Assembly (NCBI GenBank): GCA_016303065.1
Contig: JAEDMJ010000037.1
Location: forward strand, 1-20,113
Direction: 5' to 3'
DNA from: Clostridiales bacterium
Lineage (GTDB): Bacteria; Bacillota; Clostridia; Oscillospirales; QAMX01
DNA: 20,113 nucleotides
A model generated the notes under the pieces. The model was not told where the DNA came from. It worked only from the letters and a program-made list of their open reading frames with translations, and did not search any database. The stretch's first letter is position 1; each line of letters starts with the position of its first letter. Of the stretch, positions 1 to 6,812 are shown piece by piece. A program made the position numbers and the translations under genes.

Positions 1-2
1 AC

Positions 3-752
3 GAAACTGCCGCAAAGCACTTAAAGTCCTGTTTTCCAGAACTTAAAATCGGCGGGCCCGCGCTGGCCTGGAATACGGACTGGGCGGAGGATTTCCTTCG
101 CGAAATGAAAAAACGCGGAGTTCCGATCGACTTTTTCTCCTGGCATATCTACTGCGTGGAGCCCAAAGCCCTGAGGGATAAGGCCGAAAAAATCAGAAAA
201 ATGTTGGATAAGTACGGGTACGGTTCCGCCGAAAGCATATTGAACGAATGGAACTATATAAAAGGCTGGACGGATGAATATATCTATTCGCTGAAAGCGA
301 TTCACGGGATAAAGGGCGCGGCCTTTGCAATGGCCTGCATCAGCGTGGCTCAGCAGGCGGATATCGACATGCTCATGTATTACGACACGTGTCCGTCGCC
401 CTTCTGCGGAGCGTTTGACTTCTATACTTACGAGCGGCTCAAAGGGTATTATCCGTTGTACTGGTACGGAATGTTTTACGGCGCGGAAAAAGAGATTCCG
501 CCGGAAACTCAGCCGGACAACATTTATTCGCTTTGCGGAGTCGGCAAAAACGGCAAGGTTCTGGCGGTCGTAACCTATTACAGCGATGACGATGACGCCG
601 GGAACAGGACCGTCAGAATAGATTTTGGAAAACAGGGAAAATATGAGGTCTACCTTCTTGACGCCGAAAACGACGGCGTTTTGACAACAACGACCGAAGA
701 ACTGGTTTTTGACATGAAGGTGCATAGCTGTCTTCTTATCAAGGAAGTGTAA
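3..752 (+). CDS. GH39-like glycoside hydrolase (beta-xylosidase type), 5'-truncated
   Basis: The frame is open from the left edge, so the start lies outside the window; 249 residues remain. The text reads like the second half of a GH39 (clan GH-A) barrel: 'LKIGGPALAW', then 'PIDFFSWHIY', then a strand ending in 'ILNEWNY', whose Glu is the expected catalytic nucleophile. The last ~85 residues are beta-rich and look like the small C-terminal sandwich of GH39 enzymes. GH39 members remove xylose or related sugars from oligosaccharides. The acid/base Glu should lie upstream and cannot be seen. No signal peptide can be judged. The gene ends TAA at 750-752 with no neat terminator straight after. Family assignment is from recognised sequence pattern; substrate is inference. 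Other clan-A families remain possible. Confidence 0.72.
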   Translation, partial: ETAAKHLKSCFPELKIGGPALAWNTDWAEDFLREMKKRGVPIDFFSWHIYCVEPKALRDKAEKIRKMLDKYGYGSAESILNEWNYIKGWTDEYIYSLKAIHGIKGAAFAMACISVAQQADIDMLMYYDTCPSPFCGAFDFYTYERLKGYYPLYWYGMFYGAEKEIPPETQPDNIYSLCGVGKNGKVLAVVTYYSDDDDAGNRTVRIDFGKQGKYEVYLLDAENDGVLTTTTEELVFDMKVHSCLLIKEV

Positions 753-960
753 ATTCCGCACGGGGCGTTTTTCTCCTGAACGGGCGTTTTTTTGAACGGC
801 TCGGAACGGGTTGGACGCCCCGGCGGCGCTTTGTGCGGAAAAACAGGGGCCGGCGGAAAAAAAGCGGGGCGCGCTCTGAATCGGGGGAAAACAGAATTTT
901 TTATGAGCTTTTGCTCCGGCGGTTTGCGGCAGAAAAGATGAACAGCCTGTAAATTTTTTC

Positions 961-989
961 TTGCTTTTGCCACTGGGATATGATATCAT
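961..989 (+). promoter_or_regulatory. SigA-type promoter of the decarboxylase beta-subunit operon
   Basis: TTGCTT (961-966), 17-bp spacer, extended -10 TGa (981-983) and TATCAT (984-989). Predicted transcription start is near 996, leaving an untranslated leader of about 150 nt. Confidence 0.6.
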
Positions 990-1006
990 TTTAACACTGG
1001 TTAGAA

Positions 1007-1057
1007 TGGCGCGGTTTGCGGCAGACGGACCAATTTCCTGCCCTGCCGCGCTTTTTT
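1007..1057 (+). terminator. Hairpin plus U-run in the 5' leader (possible attenuator)
   Basis: GCGCGG and GGCAG on the left pair with CTGCC and CCGCGC on the right, with an internal loop. An alternative register pairs GCGGCAG with CTGCCGC. The hairpin is followed by CTTTTTT (1051-1057). It lies between the predicted transcription start (~996) and the gene at 1150, so it would end transcripts early unless an alternative fold forms. I do not recognise a known riboswitch class. Confidence 0.45.
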
Positions 1058-1149
1058 CTGCGAAAGCAAAGTTTATCTTCCCGGAGAAGAATTCCCCCGC
1101 TTAAAAAAGCTTTGCCCGGCGGAAAGAAGAAACAAATAGGAGATTTGAC

Positions 1150-2247
1150 ATGGAAATCCTTTACGAAAATCTTGGCATGTTTGATGTAAAACAGCTTGTC
1201 ATGATTGTTATCGGCTGTCTGCTGATTTATCTGGCCATCAAGAAGGAGATGGAGCCTTCTTTGCTGCTTCCGATGGGCTTTGGAACGATTATCGTGAACA
1301 TTCCCAACTCGGACGCGCTTGTCGGCCCGATCAGGGAGCTTTACGAAGCGGGCATTGCAAACGAGCTGTTTCCGCTTTTGCTGTTCATCGGCATCGGCGC
1401 GATGATCGACTTCGGTCCGCTGCTTACCAACCCGAAGCTCATGCTCTTCGGCGCGGCGGCTCAGTTCGGAATTTTCTTCACCCTGGCCATGGCCAGCATG
1501 TTCTTCCCGAACATTGACGCGGCGTCCATCGCCATCATCGGCGCGGCGGACGGTCCGACCTCCATCGCCGTTGCAAACACCCTCGGCTCAAACTATGTTG
1601 GGGCAATAACCGTTGCGGCCTATTCATACATGGCCCTTGTTCCGATCATCCAGCCTCCCGTCATAAAGCTTCTCACCACAAAGAAGGAACGCCTGATCCG
1701 TATGCCCTACGAGCAGAAATCCGTGTCCAAGCAGACGAGGATCCTGTTCCCGATCATTATCACGATCGTTGTCTCCGCAATTGTACCCCAGGCGTCCTCG
1801 CTCATTGGCTTCCTCATGTTCGGAAATCTCATCCGCGAGTGCGGGGTTCTCGACTCCCTCTCGGAGACCGCGCAGAAGGTTCTTGCAAACCTCATCACGA
1901 TCTTCCTCGGCATTACGGTGGCCTTCAATATGACCGGCGAACAGTTCGTCAAGGTGGACACGCTTCTTATCCTCGGTCTGGGTCTTGTGGCATTCATTGT
2001 CGACACCGCTGGCGGCGTCCTGTTTGCGAAATTCATCAACCTCTTCCTTAAAAAGAAGATCAACCCCATGATCGGAGCGGCCGGTATTTCTGCGTTCCCG
2101 ATGTCCGGGCGCATCGTGCACAAAATGGGTCTGAAGGAAGATCCGCAGAACTTCCTGCTGATGCACTCCATCGGCGTCAATGTCTCCGGCCAGATCGCTT
2201 CCGTTATCGCCGGCGGTATCATCCTCAACTTCTTCTCAAATATGTGA
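1150..2247 (+). CDS. Na+-translocating decarboxylase beta subunit (OadB/GcdB/MmdB family)
   Basis: A 365-aa polytopic membrane protein that matches the beta subunit of biotin-dependent Na+ pumps (oxaloacetate, glutaconyl-CoA or methylmalonyl-CoA decarboxylases). This subunit decarboxylates carboxybiotin and couples that to Na+ export. Visible family hallmarks are 'LLFIGIGAMIDFGPLL' near residues 77-92, 'GAADGPTSIA' at 131-140 holding the conserved Asp, 'GISAFPMSGRIV', and 'GVNVSGQIASVIAGG' near the C-terminus. Length fits the ~360-380-aa clostridial form rather than the ~430-aa enterobacterial one. Start ATG follows ATAGGAG with good spacing. A small TM protein follows 18 nt later. No carboxyltransferase alpha subunit or biotin carrier is in the window, so the substrate cannot be assigned. 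Confidence 0.93.
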   Translation: MEILYENLGMFDVKQLVMIVIGCLLIYLAIKKEMEPSLLLPMGFGTIIVNIPNSDALVGPIRELYEAGIANELFPLLLFIGIGAMIDFGPLLTNPKLMLFGAAAQFGIFFTLAMASMFFPNIDAASIAIIGAADGPTSIAVANTLGSNYVGAITVAAYSYMALVPIIQPPVIKLLTTKKERLIRMPYEQKSVSKQTRILFPIIITIVVSAIVPQASSLIGFLMFGNLIRECGVLDSLSETAQKVLANLITIFLGITVAFNMTGEQFVKVDTLLILGLGLVAFIVDTAGGVLFAKFINLFLKKKINPMIGAAGISAFPMSGRIVHKMGLKEDPQNFLLMHSIGVNVSGQIASVIAGGIILNFFSNM

Positions 2248-2265
2248 CGACAGGAGGATATCACT

Positions 2266-2493
2266 ATGCTGAAACTGCTTTCATTTTTTAATATTTTCGG
2301 GATTCTGACCGCTGCGGAGACCACGGCGGCGGAAACCGCGGCCGAAGCGACAAAGCTCTTTTTCGAACCGAAAAACTTCATAAATATGCTTGGCTACATG
2401 GGCAAGGGAATGCTCGTGATCTTTATAATCATCGGAGTTATTATTCTCGTCACCATGCTCGTCAGCAGGATATTTTCAAAGAAAAGCAAGTAA
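2266..2493 (+). CDS. Small single-TM protein, possible OadG-like accessory subunit
   Basis: This 75-aa protein starts at ATG after AGGAGG (2251-2256) and sits 18 nt behind the beta subunit, so it is co-transcribed. Residues 1-15 are hydrophobic. Next comes an Ala/Thr/Glu-rich stretch with repeating 'AAET' units, then a C-terminal transmembrane helix ('GMLVIFIIIGVIILVTMLV') and a basic tail. OadG/delta subunits of Na+-pump decarboxylases have a similar plan: a single TM helix plus an Ala/Pro-rich linker. They anchor the carboxyltransferase and biotin carrier to the beta subunit. Here the TM helix is C-terminal rather than N-terminal, so the role is inferred from position and general shape only. 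Confidence 0.6.
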   Translation: MLKLLSFFNIFGILTAAETTAAETAAEATKLFFEPKNFINMLGYMGKGMLVIFIIIGVIILVTMLVSRIFSKKSK

Positions 2494-2534
2494 GGCCCTG
2501 TTTTGGGGCAAACCCGATAGGTTAAACAGACGAA

Positions 2535-2574
2535 AAAAGGTCCCGCCGGCCCAAAAAGTCCGGCGGGACCTTTT
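2535..2574 (+). terminator. Intrinsic terminator after the decarboxylase operon
   Basis: AAAAGGTCCCGCCGG (2535-2549) pairs perfectly with CCGGCGGGACCTTTT (2560-2574), a 15-bp stem with a 10-nt loop. Flanking A- and T-runs mean it could act in both directions. Confidence 0.88.
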
Positions 2575-2590
2575 GGGCCGGCACATTTTG

Positions 2591-2619
2591 TTGAAAACTA
2601 AGGTTCGATTTGATATAAT
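2591..2619 (+). promoter_or_regulatory. Promoter of the fucosidase/MBL operon
   Basis: TTGAAA (2591-2596), 17-bp spacer, extended -10 TGa (2611-2613), perfect TATAAT (2614-2619). It decides the fucosidase start: the in-frame ATG at 2619 lies inside the -10 box and cannot be translated from this transcript. Confidence 0.85.
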
Positions 2620-2675
2620 TGGAAAAAGCCGTTTGCTTTGACGGCGAGAAACTGCGGAGGAAGGGTCGGCGGACA

Positions 2676-3719
2676 ATGAACAATACGGAGTTTTTCAAAC
2701 AGGCGGGATACGGAATGATGATGCATTTCGGGCTATATTCCGTTCTCGGGGGAGAGTACCGGGGGCGCTTTGGCGACAACTACGCGGAGTGGATCGCGGC
2801 GCACTTTGCAATACCGAACAGCGAATACGAGCGGCTTGCCGGGATATTCAACCCGATTTATTTTGACGCTGACGGGATCATAAAGTTTGCAAGGGACTGC
2901 GGGATGAAATATTTTGTCGTCACGACAAAGCACCACGACGGCTTTGCAATGTTTCACTCGAAAGTCGACAGATACAATGTCGTCGATGCAACGCCCTTTG
3001 GACGCGATATCGTGGGAGAGCTTGCGAACGCCTGTGCCAAATACGGCGTGAAAATCGGATTTTATTACTCCCAGGACCTTGACTGGCACGAAAAGCACGG
3101 CGGAGGCTACCTTTCAAACCACATGGGCTGTTCCGGCGTCACCTGGGACAACAGCTGGGATTTTCCGAATCCGGAGGAAAAGGACTATTCTTTGTGCTTT
3201 GAGTCGAAGATACTTCCGCAGATAGAGGAGATAATGTCAAACTACGGAGACGTGTTTCTGGCATGGTTCGACGTGCCGCTGACGATATCCGCAGAACAGA
3301 GCCGGCGCATTTTCGACACCGTGAAAAGGCTGCAGCCGGACTGCCTTGTGAATTCGCGCCTCGGAAACGGAGCTTACGACTATGTTTCCCTTAACGACAA
3401 CGAGATACCTGCCTCAAAGGAGATCTGGGAAGAACAGTCGAAGGTCGATCCGAACTCCGTCGACTACCGCTCCATCGGCGGCTTCAAACCCAGCAGATAC
3501 GGACTTTACGAGTCGGCGTGCACGCTTAACCGCTCGTGGGGGTTTTCATACCGCGACCACAACTGGATTTCTCCGGAGGAGCTCTGTGCGAACCGGAGAA
3601 AACTGAACGGTATGGGGATCAACTATCTTGTGAATGTCGGACCGGACCATCTCGGGAGAATTCCCGGACCGTCTGCGGACGTTCTGCGGCGCGCCGCAGA
3701 GCTTTACTCCGGGAAGTGA
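2676..3719 (+). CDS. Alpha-L-fucosidase, GH29
   Basis: A 347-aa GH29 enzyme that hydrolyses alpha-linked fucose from glycans such as mucin or milk oligosaccharides. Hallmarks are 'MMMHFGLYSVLGGEY' (14-28), 'YFVVTTKHHDGFAMFHS' (79-95), 'GFYYSQDLDWH' (128-138), and 'VFLAWFDVPL', where Asp199 is the expected catalytic nucleophile. The C-terminal beta-sandwich of longer GH29 enzymes is absent; the protein ends shortly after the barrel ('NYLVNVGPDHLGRIPGPSADVL'). There is no signal peptide, so it acts in the cytoplasm on imported oligosaccharides. Start ATG 2676 is chosen because the promoter excludes the earlier ATG and a purine-rich CGGAGGAAGG lies upstream. A metallo-hydrolase gene follows 16 nt later. 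Confidence 0.92.
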   Translation: MNNTEFFKQAGYGMMMHFGLYSVLGGEYRGRFGDNYAEWIAAHFAIPNSEYERLAGIFNPIYFDADGIIKFARDCGMKYFVVTTKHHDGFAMFHSKVDRYNVVDATPFGRDIVGELANACAKYGVKIGFYYSQDLDWHEKHGGGYLSNHMGCSGVTWDNSWDFPNPEEKDYSLCFESKILPQIEEIMSNYGDVFLAWFDVPLTISAEQSRRIFDTVKRLQPDCLVNSRLGNGAYDYVSLNDNEIPASKEIWEEQSKVDPNSVDYRSIGGFKPSRYGLYESACTLNRSWGFSYRDHNWISPEELCANRRKLNGMGINYLVNVGPDHLGRIPGPSADVLRRAAELYSGK

Positions 3720-3735
3720 AAGAGGGCGGTGCAGA

Positions 3736-4416
3736 GTGAAAATTCTGTTTTTGGGAACGGGCGCTGCGGACTGGCCCGATGAAAACGGCGGACGCTTTCA
3801 GGAGTTCCGGAGAAAGTCTTCGGTGCTTGTGGACGGGGAGCTGCTTATCGATCCGGGTCCCGGAGTTCCGGGGGCGCTGAAGGAATTCGGCGTGCCGGCG
3901 GAATCCGTGAAATATGTCATCGTCACCCACTGTCACAGCGATCACTGCGACCCCGGGACGGTGGAATACCTTCTGTCGGCCGGAGCTGAACTCCTTGAAC
4001 CGAAAGCGGGGCAGACGTGCCGAGCGGGAAAATTTGAGATATCCGCTTTCCGGGCGAACCACGGCACCTGCGTCGGCGCGCTCCACTTTCTGATTTCAGA
4101 CGGAAGCAAAAACCTGTTTTACGGGCTTGACGGCGCGTGGCTTTTGTACGACGAGGTCCAGGCGATCATCAAAGCCGGAGCGGACCTTGCCGTTCTGGAC
4201 GCAACGGTCGGAGAGACGGAGGGCGATTACCGCATTTTTGAACACAACAACCTGCGCATGGTCAGAGAGATCAAGCTAAGCCTTGCGCCGTACGTGAAGC
4301 GCTTCTGCATAAGCCACATGGCGATGACGCTCCACGGAGATCACAAAACCCTCTCCGCCGGAATGGCGGCCTGGGGGATTGAAACGGCGTACGACGGGAT
4401 GGAAACGGAGATATAA
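3736..4416 (+). CDS. Metallo-beta-lactamase-fold hydrolase
   Basis: A 226-aa protein with the MBL-fold metal ligands in order: HxHxDH at 65-70 ('THCHSDHCD'), His109 ('ANHGT'), Asp132 ('YGLDGAW') and His194 ('ISHMAM'). The N-terminal strand 'MKILFLGTGAADWP' is typical of PhnP/RNase Z-like phosphodiesterase branches of the superfamily, so a phosphoester or sugar-derived substrate is possible. GTG 3736 is used as start: it places this N-terminal strand correctly, and an upstream extension would run through the end of the fucosidase in another frame. The 16-nt gap and shared promoter make this the second gene of the fucosidase operon, suggesting a role in fucosylated glycan use. No signal peptide. 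The precise reaction is unknown. Confidence 0.85.
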   Translation: MKILFLGTGAADWPDENGGRFQEFRRKSSVLVDGELLIDPGPGVPGALKEFGVPAESVKYVIVTHCHSDHCDPGTVEYLLSAGAELLEPKAGQTCRAGKFEISAFRANHGTCVGALHFLISDGSKNLFYGLDGAWLLYDEVQAIIKAGADLAVLDATVGETEGDYRIFEHNNLRMVREIKLSLAPYVKRFCISHMAMTLHGDHKTLSAGMAAWGIETAYDGMETEI

Positions 4417-4505
4417 GCTCAAAAAGGCGAAGAGATCCCTTGCGGGGCGAGCTTTTGCCCCGGAACTGGCGGGAGAGCAGAGAAGCGCCGGCATTATTTG
4501 GAGTA

Positions 4506-4534
4506 TTCACAAAACGACGGGCCTGTGTTATAAT
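4506..4534 (+). promoter_or_regulatory. Promoter of the SH3b/C39 peptidase gene
   Basis: TTCACA (4506-4511), 17-bp spacer, extended -10 TGT (4526-4528), TATAAT (4529-4534). It lies between the MBL gene and the peptidase start and rules out in-frame starts further upstream. Confidence 0.82.
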
Positions 4535-4582
4535 TGCCTTGCATATATGCGGATAATTGAGAATAAAGCGAGGCGAAAAACA

Positions 4583-5554
4583 ATGAAAAAAGCGATATCC
4601 ATCATTTTATCTGCAGTTATTGTGATGGGAATTCTTTTTACACCGATGAAAGCACAGGCGGCGTCGGCGCCGGCGGGCGCCGGAATTGTTTCCGTGTCAA
4701 GCGGAACGCTGAACGTTCGGAGCGGAAGCTCCACCGGTTCTTCGGTTGTGGCGTCCCTTAAAAAGGGGGCTTATGTCACTCTGGTGCAGAAGACCGGCTC
4801 ATGGTGGTACGTCGAATACGGGGACAACAGGTACGGCTATTGCTATGCGGAGTACATAAGCTCCGTTTCGGGCACTGTCTCGACGGTCAGCACTCAGTCG
4901 TACAGTCTCAATGTCAGAAGCGGCCCGGGAACCTCTTACGCGGTGAGGGACAGCCTTCCAAAGGGCGAAACCGTCATCGTGCTTTCCACCTCAGGCGGCT
5001 GGAGCCACGTGCTCTACGGCGGAACAAAGACCGGGTACGCCAGCGCCGCTTACCTTTCTTCCGCACCGGCTTTACGGTATTCCGCAGTTTACCTGAGCGT
5101 TCCGAGCTATAAGCAGACGGACAGCCGGTGGGCCGCTGCAACGCTTGGAAGCTCCGGCAGGACCATAGCTTCGATCGGCTGCGCCACGACGGCGCTGGCG
5201 ATGACCGAATCCTACCGCACGGGAACGGCGATATACCCGAATGCGATGGCGAAAAAGCTGAACTATACGTCTTCGGGAAGCGTTTACTGGCCGGACAACT
5301 ATGTTTCCGATGCGAACGCTTCCGGATATCTGAGCCGGATATACGGGCTTCTCCGGCAGGGAAAGCCGGTGCTTATCGGTGCGAAAACCTATTCGGGAAG
5401 CCAGCATTGGGTCGTTGTGACAGGGTATAAGGGCGGAAGCGCCTTTTCCGCTTCCGACTTTACGGTCAACGATCCAGGTTCGAATTCGAGAACGACTTTG
5501 CAGCAGTTTTTTAATTCATACCCGGTATTTTACAAATATTTATACTACCGATAA
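4583..5554 (+). CDS. Secreted SH3b-SH3b-C39-like cysteine peptidase
   Basis: A 323-aa exported protein. Residues 1-26 form a Sec signal peptide (KK, hydrophobic core, likely cleavage after 'MKAQA'). Two bacterial SH3 domains follow, about 35-95 and 105-160, each with the 'LNVRSG' core; these usually bind peptidoglycan peptide stems. The C-terminal part (about 168-320) is a C39_2/papain-like domain: Cys200 in 'SIGCATTALAM', His275 in 'SQHWVVVTGY', and Asp297 in 'FTVNDPGS' form a plausible catalytic set. It may cleave cell-wall peptides or secreted proteins. Start ATG 4583 is fixed by the signal peptide and by the promoter just upstream; the SD is weak (GAGGCG). It is monocistronic, between its own promoter and a strong terminator. 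Confidence 0.88.
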   Translation: MKKAISIILSAVIVMGILFTPMKAQAASAPAGAGIVSVSSGTLNVRSGSSTGSSVVASLKKGAYVTLVQKTGSWWYVEYGDNRYGYCYAEYISSVSGTVSTVSTQSYSLNVRSGPGTSYAVRDSLPKGETVIVLSTSGGWSHVLYGGTKTGYASAAYLSSAPALRYSAVYLSVPSYKQTDSRWAAATLGSSGRTIASIGCATTALAMTESYRTGTAIYPNAMAKKLNYTSSGSVYWPDNYVSDANASGYLSRIYGLLRQGKPVLIGAKTYSGSQHWVVVTGYKGGSAFSASDFTVNDPGSNSRTTLQQFFNSYPVFYKYLYYR

Positions 5555-5563
5555 GCCTGTCGT

Positions 5564-5615
5564 CAGAAAACAGCGTCTCCTGCGGCTTTACGGCCGCAGG
5601 AGACGCTGTTTTCTG
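5564..5615 (+). terminator. Very long intrinsic terminator stem
   Basis: CAGAAAACAGCGTCTCCTGC (5564-5583) and the next three bases form a perfect 23-bp stem with 5593-5615 around a TTTACG loop. The right arm ends in GTTTTCTG. The stem is much longer than needed for termination and may act on both strands. Confidence 0.88.
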
Positions 5616-5678
5616 GGACGGAAGAGTGAAATCAAGCTGTGTTTTTGAAAATTTAGCCCTTCAAAATAAAAATAATTC

Positions 5679-5707
5679 TTGCAAATATACACGCGCGGTG
5701 GTATAAT
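5679..5707 (+). promoter_or_regulatory. Promoter of the TRAP-TAXI transporter operon
   Basis: TTGCAA (5679-5684), 17-bp spacer, TGg (5699-5701), perfect TATAAT (5702-5707). The start codon is about 50 nt downstream. Confidence 0.83.
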
Positions 5708-5757
5708 CATGAATATTGATTTTTTATTATCATCCAGAAATACAGGGGGTTAAATCA

Positions 5758-6714
5758 ATGAAGAAGTTTGTTTCTGTTGCGCTGGCTCTGGTGCTGGCGC
5801 TGTCGCTTGTTGCCTGCGGCGCTTCCGGCACGAAGATGACCATGGGCACCGGCGGTACTTCGGGCACCTATTACGGATACGGCGGAGTTCTTGGCCAGTA
5901 CATAAAGAACAATGCCGGAATCAGCGTCACCGTTGTCTCCACCGACGGCTCAAAAGCCAATATTCAGGGTATAAACGCCGGAAACTATCAGCTCGGCACC
6001 GTCCAGTCAGACGTCATGTCCTATGCCTGGGAAGGCACCCGCTCATTTGAGAGCGACGGAAAGGTCGACTCCTTCCGTGTCGTGGCCGGTCTCTATGCCG
6101 AAGCGGTCCAGCTTGTCACGATGGATCCCAATATCAAGAGCGTTGCCGATCTTGCCGGAAAGTCCGTCTCCATCGGCGCTCCCGGTTCCGGTGTTTACTT
6201 CAACGCCATCGACGTTCTGAACGCCGCCGGCCTCACCGAGAACGATATCAAGGCTCAGTACCAGTCCTTTGCCGACAGTGCCGACGCCCTTAAGGACAAA
6301 AAGATCGACGCCGCGTTCATCGTTGCCGGAGCTCCGACTCCGGCCATCACCGAGCTCTGCACCACCAACAACGCATACCTTGTGCCGATCGACGGCGAAG
6401 TGTCCGAAAAGCTGATGGCCTCCTGCCCGTTCTATACACAGTACAAGATTCCCGCCGGAACTTATGCGGGACAGACTGAGGACGTCACGACGGTCACCGT
6501 CAAGGCAACTCTCATCGTCAGCGCCGACGCTTCCGAGGAAGATGTCTACAACCTGACTGCCGCTATCTTTGACAACATCGAAGCGATCACCGCCGAGAAC
6601 GGCAAGGGCGCAGAACTCAGCATTGAGAACGCCACAAGCGGTATGACCGTTCCGTTCCATGCCGGCGCTGCAAAGTACTTTGCGGAAAAGGGCGTTGAAG
6701 TCGAAGTCGGCTGA
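5758..6714 (+). CDS. TAXI family TRAP transporter solute-binding lipoprotein
   Basis: A 318-aa lipoprotein. The signal peptide ends in the lipobox 'LSLVAC' with Cys20 as the lipidated residue. The mature part begins 'MTMGTGGTSGTYYGYGG', the characteristic glycine-rich start of TAXI (TRAP-associated extracytoplasmic immunogenic) proteins, and contains 'SVSIGAPGSGVYFNA', the ligand-site loop of the family. It captures a substrate outside the membrane and delivers it to the fused permease encoded next. TAXI systems are mostly uncharacterised; dicarboxylates and amino acids such as glutamate are known substrates for some, and nothing here fixes the ligand. ATG 5758 is preferred over the in-frame ATG at 5716 because of AGGGGG at 5743-5748 and the lipobox position. 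Confidence 0.93.
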   Translation: MKKFVSVALALVLALSLVACGASGTKMTMGTGGTSGTYYGYGGVLGQYIKNNAGISVTVVSTDGSKANIQGINAGNYQLGTVQSDVMSYAWEGTRSFESDGKVDSFRVVAGLYAEAVQLVTMDPNIKSVADLAGKSVSIGAPGSGVYFNAIDVLNAAGLTENDIKAQYQSFADSADALKDKKIDAAFIVAGAPTPAITELCTTNNAYLVPIDGEVSEKLMASCPFYTQYKIPAGTYAGQTEDVTTVTVKATLIVSADASEEDVYNLTAAIFDNIEAITAENGKGAELSIENATSGMTVPFHAGAAKYFAEKGVEVEVG

Positions 6715-6743
6715 GCGTTTTATTAAAGTCTTTAGCGAAACTT

Positions 6744-6772
6744 TGGCTGCGGCGAATTTTTCGCCGCAGCCA
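6744..6772 (+). terminator. Intercistronic hairpin between SBP and permease
   Basis: TGGCTGCGGCGA pairs perfectly with TCGCCGCAGCCA around a 4-5-nt loop. There is no real U-run after it, so it more likely acts as a 3' stabiliser or partial attenuator. Either role would give more binding protein than permease, as is common in binding-protein transporters. Confidence 0.6.
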
Positions 6773-6812
6773 TTTGGGTATTATATGAATATTATTTCAA
6801 AGGAGGAATATT

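Larger units (their letters stand above)
753..1149. other. Intergenic region, 397 bp, with promoter and hairpin leader
   Basis: No convincing gene. The first ~200 bp is GC-rich with T-runs at 769-773 and 786-792 and a long-range complement CGGGGCGT/ACGCCCCG, but no compact terminator. The second half holds the promoter and structured leader of the decarboxylase beta-subunit gene, listed separately. Open frames on the minus strand here run antisense into the glycosidase and look spurious. Confidence 0.5.

Noticed and set aside
21..989. 322-codon open frame on the minus strand opposite the GH39-like gene
   Set aside because: It overlaps a recognisable glycosidase and runs through the next gene's promoter; the product has no family character.
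2619..2675. Longer N-terminus for the alpha-L-fucosidase
   Set aside because: The upstream ATG is part of the TATAAT box of a near-consensus promoter, so it would not be in the transcript.
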